From Blastocatellia bacterium (GTDB lineage Bacteria; Acidobacteriota; Blastocatellia; Pyrinomonadales; Pyrinomonadaceae): DNA of 64,000 nucleotides. The notes under the pieces were generated by a model. It was not told the DNA's origin. It worked only from the letters and a program-made list of their open reading frames with translations, and made no database searches. Both the position numbers and the translations under genes were made by a program. Where the stretch lies: contig JAEUQK010000015.1 of assembly GCA_016789265.1 (NCBI GenBank), positions 44,343 through 108,342 on the forward strand, in the 5' to 3' direction. Numbering within the stretch: position 1 is the first letter of the stretch; every line of letters begins with the position of its first letter. Positions 9,356 to 18,798 of the stretch are shown here, piece by piece.

Positions 9356-10489
9356 CTAACTCAAAGCATGATCGAGGTCTTCGATTATATCCTCGACATC
9401 CTCAATTCCGACAGAGATCCTGACGAGCCCATCGGTTATTCCAAGTTTATCTCGCGTTTCTTTGGGCACTGAAGCGTGCGTCATCGTAGCCGGATGCGAG
9501 ATCAGCGATTCGACGCCGCCCAGACTTTCGCCCAGAGTACAAAGTTTGACGCTTTCTAAGACCTTTTTTGCGTTTTCAAGCGATCCGGTCTCAAAAGACA
9601 CCATTCCGCCAAACCCGGACTGTTGTTTCTTTGCGAGTTCGTGCTGCGGATGCGAAGTAAGGCCCGGGTAATAAACCTTCTGAACCTTTGGATGTTCAGC
9701 CAGGAAATTCGCCACGACGCGGCCATTCCTGTCATGTGACTCCATGCGGACCGCAAGAGTTTTGGTTCCACGGAGAACCAGGAACGAATCAAACGGAGAA
9801 AGAATAGCACCGACGCCGTTTTGAACGAACCTGATCCACTCGGCATCCTCTTCGTCGTTCAAGGCGACGAATCCGCCCACGCTGTCAGAATGGCCATTTA
9901 GGTACTTCGTCGTCGAGTGAACAACTATATCAACGCCCAGGTTTATCGGCTTCTGAAAATATGGCGACATGAAAGTGTTGTCGCACACCACCTTTGCGCC
10001 ACGCGCATGAGCCAGTTCGGAAACGGCCGCAAGATCGGTGACGGTCATTACCGGATTGGTCGGCGTTTCCACGAAGAGCATTTTCGTGTTTGGTCTGAAC
10101 GCCTGTTCGAGATCGGCAATGTTCGATGTGTCCGCGAGATCAAATTCGACGCCGTAATTTGAAAGTATCCTGCTAAAAAGACGAAACGTGCCGCCGTAAG
10201 TGTTGTCGCCAAGAATCACGTGGTCGCCCGCCTTTACTAACTTCAAGGCAGCGTCGATCGCGGACATCCCGGAAGCAAACGCGAATCCGAACCTTGCGTT
10301 TTCCAAAGCCGAAATGTTCTTTTCCAGAGCAAGGCGTGTCGGATTCTGGGTTCGTGCGTACTCAAAACCCTTGTGTTTGCCAAGACCATCTTGTGCGTAT
10401 GTGGATGTCTGATAGATCGGGACACTCACGGCCCCAGTGGCAATGTCGGGCTCATTTCCGGCGTGAATTGCAATTGTCGAAAAGCCCAT
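9356..10489 (-). CDS. metB: cystathionine gamma-synthase-type PLP enzyme
   Basis: A 377-residue Cys/Met-metabolism PLP enzyme. The Schiff-base lysine is K195 in HSTTKYLNGHSD (E. coli MetB uses K198), and the family motif SGMSAIDA and YARTQNPTR substrate loop are intact. Start MGFSTIAIHAGNEPD is the normal family beginning; the frame stays open 40 codons upstream but that part is in the promoter region. It could be a gamma-synthase, gamma-lyase or O-acylhomoserine sulfhydrylase; synthase/lyase is preferred from the motif set. It sits downstream of leuD but has its own candidate promoter. Confidence 0.88.
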   Translation of the reverse strand: MGFSTIAIHAGNEPDIATGAVSVPIYQTSTYAQDGLGKHKGFEYARTQNPTRLALEKNISALENARFGFAFASGMSAIDAALKLVKAGDHVILGDNTYGGTFRLFSRILSNYGVEFDLADTSNIADLEQAFRPNTKMLFVETPTNPVMTVTDLAAVSELAHARGAKVVCDNTFMSPYFQKPINLGVDIVVHSTTKYLNGHSDSVGGFVALNDEEDAEWIRFVQNGVGAILSPFDSFLVLRGTKTLAVRMESHDRNGRVVANFLAEHPKVQKVYYPGLTSHPQHELAKKQQSGFGGMVSFETGSLENAKKVLESVKLCTLGESLGGVESLISHPATMTHASVPKETRDKLGITDGLVRISVGIEDVEDIIEDLDHALS

Positions 10490-10580
10490 AATTTGGCGCA
10501 ACAAGAACGTCAGCTTGGTAAATCTTAGTGTTCGTAAGTAGGGGGCGAAGACAACGAAACCGCCGTGTTTACGAGCCTTT

Positions 10581-10609
10581 ATGGTAACTTGCTGAAAAGA
10601 AAATTGCAA
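10581..10609 (-). promoter_or_regulatory. sigma-70-like promoter for the cystathionine enzyme gene
   Basis: On the minus strand TTGCAA (10609-10604), a 17-nt spacer, then TACCAT (10586-10581). This predicts a leader of about 80 nt before ATG 10489. Confidence 0.4.
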
Positions 10610-10647
10610 ACAGGTGGCCGGGCGGAAGAAACATTAGTGAAAGCGAA

Positions 10648-11259
10648 TCAAGCAACAATAAAAGGGAGTTGCTCACGCCGTTTTTCTTCGAATTCAGTGA
10701 TCGAGCTGTCGTGAAGGAGTGTGAGGCCAATGTCGTCCAAACCATTGAACAGACAATATTTACGGAACGGATCGATCTGAAACTCCCGCCGATAACCGTC
10801 AGAGCCAGTCAACGACTGATTTTCCAGGTCAACCGTCAATGTGTAGTTTGGTTCGCTATCGATCGTTTTAATTAGGGCATTGACGCTCTCTTCATCGAGA
10901 ACGACCGGCAGTATTCCCGTTTTAAGGCAGTTGTTATAAAAAATATCCGCAAAACTTGGGGCGATGACCACGCGAAAACCATGGTCAAGCAGACTCCAAG
11001 GGGCGTGTTCGCGTGAGGATCCGCATCCGAAGTTCGCACCAGCGACCAGGATAGACGCATCATTGTACCGTGGATCATTCAATACGAAGTCCGGGTTTTC
11101 ATTTCCCTGGGCGTCGAAACGCCAATCGTAAAAAAGGAACTCGCCGTATCCGGTTCGCTCGATCCGCTTCAGAAACTGCTTTGGGATGATCTGATCCGTG
11201 TCGATATTTGCCAGGCCGATCGCCACGCAGGTTCCGGTATGAGTCGTAAATCTTTCCAC
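10648..11259 (-). CDS. leuD: 3-isopropylmalate dehydratase small subunit
   Basis: A 203-residue LeuD that with LeuC isomerises 2- to 3-isopropylmalate in leucine synthesis. It carries NIDTDQIIPKQFLKRIER and the swivel-domain motif GCGSSREHAPW. The start is GTG at 11259, which shares its G with the TAG stop of leuC (TAGTG overlap), so the two subunits are translationally coupled. Length is normal (about 200). Confidence 0.96.
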   Translation of the reverse strand: MERFTTHTGTCVAIGLANIDTDQIIPKQFLKRIERTGYGEFLFYDWRFDAQGNENPDFVLNDPRYNDASILVAGANFGCGSSREHAPWSLLDHGFRVVIAPSFADIFYNNCLKTGILPVVLDEESVNALIKTIDSEPNYTLTVDLENQSLTGSDGYRREFQIDPFRKYCLFNGLDDIGLTLLHDSSITEFEEKRREQLPFIVA

Positions 11260-12668
11260 TATTGATCCTTGAATTTCCAGTTTCGCACGTCGACAAAATG
11301 ACCTGCTACGGCGGCCGCAGCAGCCATTGCCGGACTGACAAGATGGGTCCGTCCTCCTCGTCCCTGACGGCCTTCAAAATTTCGATTGCTTGTTGACGCA
11401 CAACGTTCACCGTCGCGAAGTACATCGTCATTCATGGCAAGGCACATCGAACAACCGGCGTCGCGCCATTCGAATCCGGCATCGGTAAAGACCTTAGCGA
11501 TACCTTCATCTTCCGCCTGCTTTTTCACGAGCATAGAACCAGGCACGACCATGGCGTTAACACTGCCTTTCACGGTGTAACCGCGGACAACATTTGCCGC
11601 TTCTCGAAGGTCTTCGATCCTTGAATTCGTGCATGAACCTATGAAAACGCGGTCAATGCTGATCGAATCTATTGGCAGTGAAGGCTCAAGCCCCATGTAC
11701 TCAAGGGCGCGCTCGTAGCTTCGGCGCTTGGTTTCATCGATTATTGACGACGGGTCAGGCACCGAACTTTCCACCGTCACGGACATTTCCGGCGACGTTC
11801 CCCAGGTGACGAACGGCGCAAGGTTAGCAGCATCTAAATCGACAACCTTGTCAAATCGGGCCTCGCTGTCCGTCGGAAGCGATCTCCAATATTCGACACA
11901 ACGGTCCCAATTCTCATCCTTGGGTGAAAAAGTCCGGCCTTTGAGATACGCAAATGTCTTTTCGTCCGGAGCGATCAGACCGGCGCGCGCACCTGCCTCG
12001 ATACTCATGTTACAAACGGTCATTCGGCCCTCGACCGAAAGCGATCGGATCGCAGTACCGGCATACTCGATCACATGGCCGGTGCCGCCGGCTGTTCCGA
12101 TCTTGTTGATTATTGCGAGTATCAGGTCTTTAGCACTTACGCCGAACGGGAGGTCCCCGTCAACATCAACTAATAGGTTCTTGGCCTTGTTTTGCTGAAG
12201 GGTCTGGGTAGCAAGTACGTGCTCTACTTCACTGGTGCCGATGCCGAATGCAAGAGCACCAAAGGCGCCGTGCGTCGAAGTATGCGAATCACCGCAAACG
12301 ATCGTCATTCCCGGACGAGTCAATCCTTGCTCAGGACCGAAGACATGGACGATACCTTGTTCTACTCGGTCAAGATCGTAAAGCGGAACCTTGAACTCTT
12401 TGCAGTTCTCCCGAAGCGTTTCGACCTGTTTCGCAGCGATCGGGTCGGAAAAGGGAAGTGTGCGGTTCCTGGTCGGGATAGCGTGGTCTATCGTTGCAAA
12501 GGTGAGGTCGGGCCGTCGGACCCCTCGGCCGGCAAGCCGCAGTCCTTCAAACGCCTGCGGTGATGTGACCTCGTGTATCAGCTGAAGGTCGATATAGATA
12601 AGAGCGGGCTTACCTGCTTCTTGATGGACGACGTGGGCATCCCAGATCTTGTCGTAGAGCGTTTTCAT
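11259..12668 (-). CDS. leuC: 3-isopropylmalate dehydratase large subunit
   Basis: A 469-residue aconitase-family subunit. The [4Fe-4S] cysteines appear at 346 (IGSCTNSR), 406 and 409 (GCSMC), matching 347/407/410 of E. coli Leu[14 protein letters not shown] is the active-site signature. It is separated from leuB by 6 nt and overlaps leuD by one base, consistent with one leuABCD operon. Confidence 0.97.
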   Translation of the reverse strand: MKTLYDKIWDAHVVHQEAGKPALIYIDLQLIHEVTSPQAFEGLRLAGRGVRRPDLTFATIDHAIPTRNRTLPFSDPIAAKQVETLRENCKEFKVPLYDLDRVEQGIVHVFGPEQGLTRPGMTIVCGDSHTSTHGAFGALAFGIGTSEVEHVLATQTLQQNKAKNLLVDVDGDLPFGVSAKDLILAIINKIGTAGGTGHVIEYAGTAIRSLSVEGRMTVCNMSIEAGARAGLIAPDEKTFAYLKGRTFSPKDENWDRCVEYWRSLPTDSEARFDKVVDLDAANLAPFVTWGTSPEMSVTVESSVPDPSSIIDETKRRSYERALEYMGLEPSLPIDSISIDRVFIGSCTNSRIEDLREAANVVRGYTVKGSVNAMVVPGSMLVKKQAEDEGIAKVFTDAGFEWRDAGCSMCLAMNDDVLRDGERCASTSNRNFEGRQGRGGRTHLVSPAMAAAAAVAGHFVDVRNWKFKDQ

Positions 12669-12674
12669 TCGGGG

Positions 12675-13778
12675 CTATTTTCCGGTAGCTGACTGCTTTG
12701 CTGTGTCGGACTCAGCTGAATAACCAAGAATGATCTCGCCCATTTCAGAGGTCGAGACGATCTTTGATGAGCTACCGGCGATGTCCGCGGTCCTATATCC
12801 CTCAGCCAAGGCTCGGTCAATAGCAGTTTCGATGCGGGTTGCAGCTTCCTCGTTTTTGCCGGTGTGTCGCAGCAGCATAGCCGCAGACGCGATTGCACCG
12901 ATAGGATTAGCGATGCCCTTGCCGGCAATGTCCGGAGCCGATCCGTGAACGGGTTCGTACAGATCGACCTTTCCTCCGATCGTCGCCGAAGCGAGCATCC
13001 CGAGCGAACCGGTCAGGACGGCTGCCTCATCCGAAAGGATATCGCCGAAAAGATTTTCTGTCAGGATCACGTCGAACCGCGTCGGGTTTGTCACAAGATG
13101 CATCGCGCACGCGTCAACAAACAAATGGTCCAGTTCTACATCTGGATAATCGGCCGCAACTTCAGAAACCGTTCGCCGCCAAAGCCTGGAAGTCTCAAGA
13201 ACATTCGCCTTGTCGACCGAAGTTACTTTCTTTTTTCGTCCGCGAGCCGATTCGAACGCAACCCGAGCCACTCGTTCAACTTCTTTCACGCTGTATCGCA
13301 TCGTGTTAAATGCCGATGAGGTTGCGTCGTCAAATCCGCGGGGCTCGCCAAAATAAAGGCCGCCAAGCAATTCGCGAACTATCAGAAGATCTGTCCCCTC
13401 AAATATCTCGCGTCGCAAGGGCGAAGAATCGATAAGAGAATCGAACGCTCTTGCAGGCCTTAGGTTGGCAAAGCCGCCGAGATGCTGGCGCATTCGCAAC
13501 AAACCGATCTCAGGGCGATGCTCCGGAAGCAGGTCGTCAAAAGCCGGGTCGCCGACGGCGCCCAAAAGTACCGCGTCCGCCCCTTTGAAGGCTTCGATCG
13601 TTGCCTCGGGCAACGGAGAATTCGCTTCTCGGATCGCGGCCCCACCGATAAGGGCTTCGGAGGTTTCGATCGTCATTCCGTAAATCTTGGATACAACAGT
13701 CAGGACCCGCATCGCTTCGGCGGTAACTTCAGTCCCGACGCCGTCACCTGGTAAGATCGTTAATTTCATATCGGTCAT
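12675..13778 (-). CDS. leuB: 3-isopropylmalate dehydrogenase
   Basis: A 367-residue NAD-dependent decarboxylating dehydrogenase, third step of leucine synthesis. Begins with [27 protein letters not shown] and the metal/NAD region ([16 protein letters not shown]) are intact. The start ATG overlaps the leuA stop as ATGA. A second in-frame ATG (MKLTIL) three codons on is possible. An extra 15-20 residue tail rich in polar residues follows the usual end. Confidence 0.97.
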   Translation of the reverse strand: MTDMKLTILPGDGVGTEVTAEAMRVLTVVSKIYGMTIETSEALIGGAAIREANSPLPEATIEAFKGADAVLLGAVGDPAFDDLLPEHRPEIGLLRMRQHLGGFANLRPARAFDSLIDSSPLRREIFEGTDLLIVRELLGGLYFGEPRGFDDATSSAFNTMRYSVKEVERVARVAFESARGRKKKVTSVDKANVLETSRLWRRTVSEVAADYPDVELDHLFVDACAMHLVTNPTRFDVILTENLFGDILSDEAAVLTGSLGMLASATIGGKVDLYEPVHGSAPDIAGKGIANPIGAIASAAMLLRHTGKNEEAATRIETAIDRALAEGYRTADIAGSSSKIVSTSEMGEIILGYSAESDTAKQSATGK

Positions 13779-14950
13779 GCCGCGATCGCGACCGGGTTTT
13801 GACTCGCTAAAAGAGAGAGTAGGTCCTGGTCGTAGATATTCTTCTTTTTGTCGGCAAGCTGTGTAAAGCGCTTGTACACATCGTCAAGTTCCTCGTGAGA
13901 GAATACCTTGCCCAACTTCTCGTATCGGGCGATCAATGCGTGCCGGCCCGAGTGTTTTCCAAGCACGATGTCATTATGCGGAACTCCCACCGATTCGGGC
14001 GTCATTATCTCGTAACAAAGCGGATTGCTCAAAACGCCATGCTGGTGAATTCCCGCTTCGTGAGCGAACGCGTTCCGTCCGACAATTGCCTTGTTCGGCT
14101 GTACGCCGAAGCTGATGATCGAAGAAAGCAGTTGGCTTGTGGGATAAAGCTTGGTCGGATCAATATTGTGCGAAACAGGGATCTTATCCGACCTCACGGT
14201 CATTGCCATGATGACCTCTTCCAGGGCCGCATTTCCCGCCCGCTCACCAATGCCGTTAATGGTACATTCCACCTGTCGAGCTCCGGCCTCGATCGCCGCC
14301 AAGCTGTTCGCGACAGCGAGGCCGAGGTCATTGTGACAATGAACGCTGATCGTGACATTATCGCTTTCGCCAACCACGCGCTCACGGATGGTAGAGATAA
14401 GCTCACCAAATTCATTTGGCAAACAGTACCCGACCGTGTCAGGTATATTGATGATCGTGGCACCGGCATCGACTACCGCCGAAAGGACCTCACATAGATA
14501 ATCGATGTCCGTCCTTGTTGCATCTTCTGCGGAGAACTCAACTTCATCAGCGAGGCCGCTAGCCAGCTTCACCCCGCTTCTTGCCATCCCAAGTACTTCG
14601 CTACGGGTCTTCTTGAGTTTGTACTCCAGATGAATATCGGACGTGGCAATGAACGTATGGATGCGTGTGCTGGCGGCCGGTTTCAATGCTTCCGCCGCTC
14701 GAATGATGTCAGGTTCCAAAGTCCTTCCAAGCGCAGCGATCCGCTTGGAACGACATTCGGCCGCGATGGCTTGAACGGACCTGAAATCTCCCTCAGAAGC
14801 GATCGGAAAACCGGCCTCGATCACATCGACGCCGAGTTCGCCAAGCTGATTTGCAAGCTCGATCTTTTCTTCGAGAAACATTGAACAACCGGGTGACTGT
14901 TCGCCGTCACGCAGGGTCGTATCAAAGATCGCTAATTTGTCCTGACTCAT
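13775..14950 (-). CDS. leuA: 2-isopropylmalate synthase, short form without regulatory domain
   Basis: A 391-residue DRE-TIM metallolyase that condenses acetyl-CoA with 2-oxoisovalerate, the first leucine step. Motifs: [12 protein letters not shown], the metal ligands in [12 protein letters not shown], and [14 protein letters not shown]. The protein ends shortly after [10 protein letters not shown] and a helical segment. Classical LeuA is about 510-550 residues with a C-terminal leucine-binding domain, which is absent here. Homocitrate or citramalate synthase are the alternatives, but the leuBCD context makes LeuA most likely. ATG 14950 follows GGAGG; the frame opens 6 codons earlier. Confidence 0.92.
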   Translation of the reverse strand: MSQDKLAIFDTTLRDGEQSPGCSMFLEEKIELANQLGELGVDVIEAGFPIASEGDFRSVQAIAAECRSKRIAALGRTLEPDIIRAAEALKPAASTRIHTFIATSDIHLEYKLKKTRSEVLGMARSGVKLASGLADEVEFSAEDATRTDIDYLCEVLSAVVDAGATIINIPDTVGYCLPNEFGELISTIRERVVGESDNVTISVHCHNDLGLAVANSLAAIEAGARQVECTINGIGERAGNAALEEVIMAMTVRSDKIPVSHNIDPTKLYPTSQLLSSIISFGVQPNKAIVGRNAFAHEAGIHQHGVLSNPLCYEIMTPESVGVPHNDIVLGKHSGRHALIARYEKLGKVFSHEELDDVYKRFTQLADKKKNIYDQDLLSLLASQNPVAIAA

Positions 14951-15007
14951 TTTAATAAGGCCCTCCAAGTTGGCTCTATATCGATATGTTTCGATTGCCT
15001 AGAACGA

Positions 15008-15037
15008 ATGATAGGTACTTACAAAGCTCAAAGTCAA
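15008..15037 (-). promoter_or_regulatory. leuABCD promoter
   Basis: On the minus strand TTGACT (15037-15032), an 18-nt spacer, then TATCAT (15013-15008), about 58 nt before leuA. It faces away from the LysR gene, and an inverted repeat lies just upstream. Confidence 0.55.
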
Positions 15038-15039
15038 CA

Positions 15040-15075
15040 TTATCGATCATCAAATAACATAATTAAAATTGATAA
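15040..15075. promoter_or_regulatory. candidate LysR-regulator operator
   Basis: TTATCGAT (15040-15047) and ATTGATAA (15068-15075) form a near-perfect inverted repeat around an A/T-rich centre, immediately upstream of the leuA -35 box in the divergent leuA/lysR space. This is the usual position for a LysR activator site that also autoregulates. Inference only. Confidence 0.45.
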
Positions 15076-15186
15076 TAAGATTAGCGAATTTCTCAGTTTC
15101 GAAGTAAAATACCTACCAAGAAGAACAATTTAGGGTATCGGAGGTCGCTGTTCGCCTGCTTAACCCCGTGTAGAGAATTGCCAGAA

Positions 15187-16068
15187 ATGGATATCAATCA
15201 ACTTGAAGTCTTGATAGCGGTCGCAAGGGAGAAGAGTTTTTCACGCGCGGCCGACCTGCTTGGGAGAACGCAGCCGGCAGTTAGCCAGGCAATACGACGT
15301 CTCGAACAGGAGATAGGAGAGAAGCTTTTCGATCGATCGTCGAAAGACGGAACGCTCACGGCTGCAGGTGAACTTCTCGTTGATTACGCGAAACAGATGA
15401 TGAACTTGCGTCACGCGGCGAACACCGCGTTGCGCGAGATGAGAAATCTGCAGAGCGGAAAGGTGACCATAAGTGCAAACGAACACACAGTTTTTTACCT
15501 GCTGCCCGTGATCGAAGAGTTTCGCAAGCGGCATCCACTGATCAAGATCGAAGTTCAGCGAGGAGTTGCAAGCCGGATTCCGGAGCAGATCACGGCGCGC
15601 GAGGTGGAACTCGGTGTCATCTCATTCAAACCAAGTGACAGTTCGCTGCGGTCGGTTTCGGTAATGAACGATGAATTAGTACTTGTCGTGGCGCCGGGAC
15701 ATAGGTTTTCGGGGAAGACCTCCGTATCTGTAAAAGACCTGGGTACCGAATCGTTCATCGCTCACAATGCACTCTCGCCTTATCGTCAGAAAGTCATTGA
15801 ATCATTCAATAAGTTTGACACGCGATTGAATATTTCGGTCGAACTTCCGTCGCTTGAGGCCATCAAACGGCTTGTAGAGACCGGCATAGGTATCGCGTTA
15901 GTCCCGAAGCTCTCCGCGAAATCAGAGATCGCAAGAGGACAACTCGTGGGGTTGTCAGTCCGGGAGATGAAACTGGAGCGAAAGCTTAACATCGTTTATC
16001 GTAAGAATTCAGAGCTTTCCCATGCTTCGCAGGAGTTTTTGAAGATCGCAAAAGAGATGGCTCGATAA
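15187..16068 (+). CDS. LysR-family transcriptional regulator
   Basis: A 293-residue LysR regulator. The winged helix-turn-helix spans residues 1-60 (FSRAADLLGRTQPAVSQAIRRLE), followed by a linker helix and a periplasmic-binding-like effector domain (from about 90; TIS/HTVFYLLPVIEEFRKRHP). It is divergent from leuABCD, so the simplest inference is that it controls leucine synthesis, with an unknown coinducer. ATG 15187 is the first methionine; a TTG nine bases earlier is also in frame. Confidence 0.92.
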   Translation: MDINQLEVLIAVAREKSFSRAADLLGRTQPAVSQAIRRLEQEIGEKLFDRSSKDGTLTAAGELLVDYAKQMMNLRHAANTALREMRNLQSGKVTISANEHTVFYLLPVIEEFRKRHPLIKIEVQRGVASRIPEQITAREVELGVISFKPSDSSLRSVSVMNDELVLVVAPGHRFSGKTSVSVKDLGTESFIAHNALSPYRQKVIESFNKFDTRLNISVELPSLEAIKRLVETGIGIALVPKLSAKSEIARGQLVGLSVREMKLERKLNIVYRKNSELSHASQEFLKIAKEMAR

Positions 16069-16198
16069 CGCCTGGTCGGGTCTGCACAATTTTGTATTTT
16101 GTTTGCAATATTTAAGGTACAATCGTCGATAACTTTGCAGCCCGCAGGTCGAAATCGAAGGTAACTTGAAAAGGTCTCGTTTCAGAAGATAAGCGTGT

Positions 16199-17320
16199 AT
16201 GTTCGATCAATTTACTCTTGGAATTGAGGAAGAATTTCAAATAGTTGACCCTGAGACGCGTGAGTTGAAGTCGCACGTTTCCGAAATACTTGACGAAGGG
16301 AAACTTCTCTTAGGCGAGAAGATAAAGCCCGAGATGATCCAGTCCATGATCGAGGTCGGGACCGGCGTTTGCGCGAATGTTCAGGAAGCTCGCGAAGACA
16401 TCACCAAATTGCGCTGCATTATTTCAAACCTTGCGAGAAAGAAAGGAATGGTGATCGTTGCGGCCTCGACTCATCCATTTTCGAAATGGTCGGAGCAAAA
16501 GATCTACGACGGCGACCGATATAAGCTGTTGGTTGACGAGCTGCAGATGGTAGCGCGCAGTCTATTGATCTTCGGCCTTCATGTTCACGTAGGTATCGCG
16601 GACCTAGACCGCCGAATCCACATTATGAATGCGGCAAGATACTTTCTGCCGCACATACTGGCGATGACGACCTCGTCTCCGTTTTGGCTTGGCTTTAATA
16701 CAGGACTAAAATCCTATCGCAGTGAAGTATTCAAGAAATTCCCGCGCACGGACATACCCGATCATTTCGAGTCTTATCAGCAATTTCAAAGCTATGTTGA
16801 TCTTCTCGTAAAAATGCATTGCATCGAAGACGGGACAAAAGTCTGGTGGGACGTAAGACCGCATGCAAAATTTCCGACGCTCGAATTCCGTGTATGTGAC
16901 ATTCCGACACGTGTCGATGACACGATCGCGGTTACGGCGCTTTTCCAGGCGATCGTCGCGAAGCTGAATCTCCTGATCGAAAAGAATCTCGGATTTCGTC
17001 TCTATCATCGTCGCTTGATACAGGAAAACAAGTGGCGGGCTATACGATATGGACTCGACGGAATGCTCCTTGACCTGGGCAAGCAGAAGGAAGTACCGGT
17101 TAAGGATCTTATTCGAGAACTTTTGGAGTTTGTGGACGAGGTGGTTGACCCGCTCGGCTCACGAAAAGAGATCGAGCATGTGCACACCATCCTCGAACGA
17201 GGTACCTCAGCAGACGAACAGCTAAGAGTGTTTGAAGAGACGGGCGGCGATTTTAACGCCGTTGTGGATATGTTGGCCAGAAATACACTTGAAAACGTAC
17301 CTACTGACTGTTTCCCCTGA
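16199..17320 (+). CDS. YbdK-type carboxylate-amine ligase (GCS2 family)
   Basis: A 373-residue protein of the glutamate-cysteine ligase 2 family. It starts FTLGIEEEFQIVDPETREL, the family's ATP/metal motif with conserved acidic residues, and has HVHVGIADLDRR and EFRVCDIPTR. E. coli YbdK has weak gamma-glutamyl-cysteine ligase activity; the physiological substrate is uncertain. No glutathione synthetase gene is adjacent. Length is normal. Confidence 0.88.
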   Translation: MFDQFTLGIEEEFQIVDPETRELKSHVSEILDEGKLLLGEKIKPEMIQSMIEVGTGVCANVQEAREDITKLRCIISNLARKKGMVIVAASTHPFSKWSEQKIYDGDRYKLLVDELQMVARSLLIFGLHVHVGIADLDRRIHIMNAARYFLPHILAMTTSSPFWLGFNTGLKSYRSEVFKKFPRTDIPDHFESYQQFQSYVDLLVKMHCIEDGTKVWWDVRPHAKFPTLEFRVCDIPTRVDDTIAVTALFQAIVAKLNLLIEKNLGFRLYHRRLIQENKWRAIRYGLDGMLLDLGKQKEVPVKDLIRELLEFVDEVVDPLGSRKEIEHVHTILERGTSADEQLRVFEETGGDFNAVVDMLARNTLENVPTDCFP

Positions 17321-17420
17321 CCCCACCCCAAAAATCCCAACTACTATTTATCTGGAAGATCGGACCTGTTGATCGTGTCTAAATATTGTGTTTGCCAATG
17401 CAAAACACCTTTTGCAATTG

Positions 17421-17449
17421 TTGACACTCAAAGGTAGGCGTGTTATAAG
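17421..17449 (+). promoter_or_regulatory. sigma-70-like promoter of the pilin gene cluster
   Basis: TTGACA (17421-17426), a 17-nt spacer, then TATAAG (17444-17449), about 107 nt before the first pilin gene. Confidence 0.6.
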
Positions 17450-17556
17450 TATATTGCCCTGAAGGTATGGCTCCTTCATGGTCTTTCCGGCTCACTGCCG
17501 CCGCACATCTCGCCTTAAACGCTTTCTAGATCTACTTTTGCCGCCAAGCTAAATTT

Positions 17557-18207
17557 ATGTCAGTCATTAGTTTTAGATCCCATTCTGGCCAGCGGGGTTT
17601 CTCGATGATCGAGCTACTGATTGTGGTCGCAATCATCGCCGTAATGTGCGTGATCTCGATACCATACGTGGTCAGCTATACGTCGCTCTACAAATCCGAA
17701 GAACAATCGAAACGCATCATGGACCTGATGCGTGAATCTAGCCAGTTGGCGCTTAATCAACGTCGAACTTATCGAATGGAGATTGACATAACAGAGAGCA
17801 GGGTACACATCATCGACGAAGACGGCGACGCTAACGACAGACTCGTGAAGTCTGTTCCGATCGAGGCGACCGGGGTGCTCAGAATGGACGCGGCACCGAA
17901 CGGCATCTCCTCGCCAAATCCGCCAAACTACAGCGGCGCATCATTTGTGGTCGATGCCGTTGGACATTTTGAAGGAGCGACCCAGACGATAGGAAACACG
18001 GTTTGGGCCATACGATTCCGATCAGACGGATCCGTGGTGAACGCAGGAAATACTCCTGTTAGTGCCACTCTCTTTGTTTATCCACCGACATCGGCCGCGA
18101 GTAACGTGCCGTCTGACGCCAGACAGGTTCGGGCAATCACGCTATATGGCGGCAGCGGTGCGGTCCGCTACTGGAAATACAACGGAGCTACATTTTCGGC
18201 AGGTTAA
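17557..18207 (+). CDS. type IV pilin-like minor pseudopilin (FimT/GspH-like)
   Basis: A 216-residue prepilin. The type III signal reads RG|FSMIELLIVVAIIAV: prepilin-peptidase site after Gly, Phe+1 and Glu+5, followed by a hydrophobic assembly helix. The rest is a beta-rich head (YSGASFVVDAVGHF, RFRSDGSVVNAGN) like GspH/FimT. It is first in a four-gene cluster of minor pilins, the set that primes type IV pilus assembly. The major pilin, motor and secretin genes are not in this window. Confidence 0.85.
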   Translation: MSVISFRSHSGQRGFSMIELLIVVAIIAVMCVISIPYVVSYTSLYKSEEQSKRIMDLMRESSQLALNQRRTYRMEIDITESRVHIIDEDGDANDRLVKSVPIEATGVLRMDAAPNGISSPNPPNYSGASFVVDAVGHFEGATQTIGNTVWAIRFRSDGSVVNAGNTPVSATLFVYPPTSAASNVPSDARQVRAITLYGGSGAVRYWKYNGATFSAG

Positions 18208-18209
18208 TT

Positions 18210-18779
18210 ATGGATCAGACGAAAACGAAACTGACCGGCCGCGAGGAAGGATTTTCTTACGTTGACGTAATGGTCGCGCTTGTCATCTTCCTCATCGGCA
18301 TCCTCGGATATCTGTCGGCGATCTCCGCCGGCGTTTTGTTATCTCGGGGCCAACAGCAGCAATTGACTGCCCGGCATATTGCCGCGACCGCAATGGAATC
18401 CATCATGGCGGCAAAGGAAACAGATCCTGTGAGGCTCGGTTGGAATACTGTCGGAAACGTTGGGACGAACCTCGATCCGGACACAGGCCTTCCACAGGGA
18501 GTATTCTTGACCGGATTTCAATCCGTGCTTTCAAGTGCAGGGCCGGATGAAGTGGTGGGAACGGCCGACGATGCGGGAGCCGCGACGGTCGGATATACCC
18601 GAAACATCGTTATAACCGACATCTGCGACCCTGACCGGCCGTCTCCAATATGCCCGACGCCGGGACTCTGGCCAGTGAAAATGCGCAGGGCGACCGTCAC
18701 TGTGCGCTATTTTGTTGGATCTGCCCAGCGAGACGAAATATTGACTACCATCCTTACGGATTATTCCGTCCAGGATTGA
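18210..18779 (+). CDS. PilV-like minor pilin
   Basis: A 189-residue prepilin starting 2 nt after the preceding stop. The prepilin motif reads EG|FSYVDVMVALVIFLIG, so position +5 is Asp rather than the near-universal Glu. The helix is followed by a head containing a GPDEVVGTADDAG loop with a Cys pair near CDPDRPSPIC. Position and length fit PilV. The similar loop in the PilW-like protein suggests a shared calcium-binding or interaction motif; this is inference. Confidence 0.8.
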   Translation: MDQTKTKLTGREEGFSYVDVMVALVIFLIGILGYLSAISAGVLLSRGQQQQLTARHIAATAMESIMAAKETDPVRLGWNTVGNVGTNLDPDTGLPQGVFLTGFQSVLSSAGPDEVVGTADDAGAATVGYTRNIVITDICDPDRPSPICPTPGLWPVKMRRATVTVRYFVGSAQRDEILTTILTDYSVQD

Positions 18780-18798
18780 TCGGAAAGGTTATTCGACT

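Noticed and set aside
10490..10647. SAM riboswitch before the cystathionine enzyme
   Set aside because: No SAM-box core or P1-P4 arrangement is recognisable in the leader.
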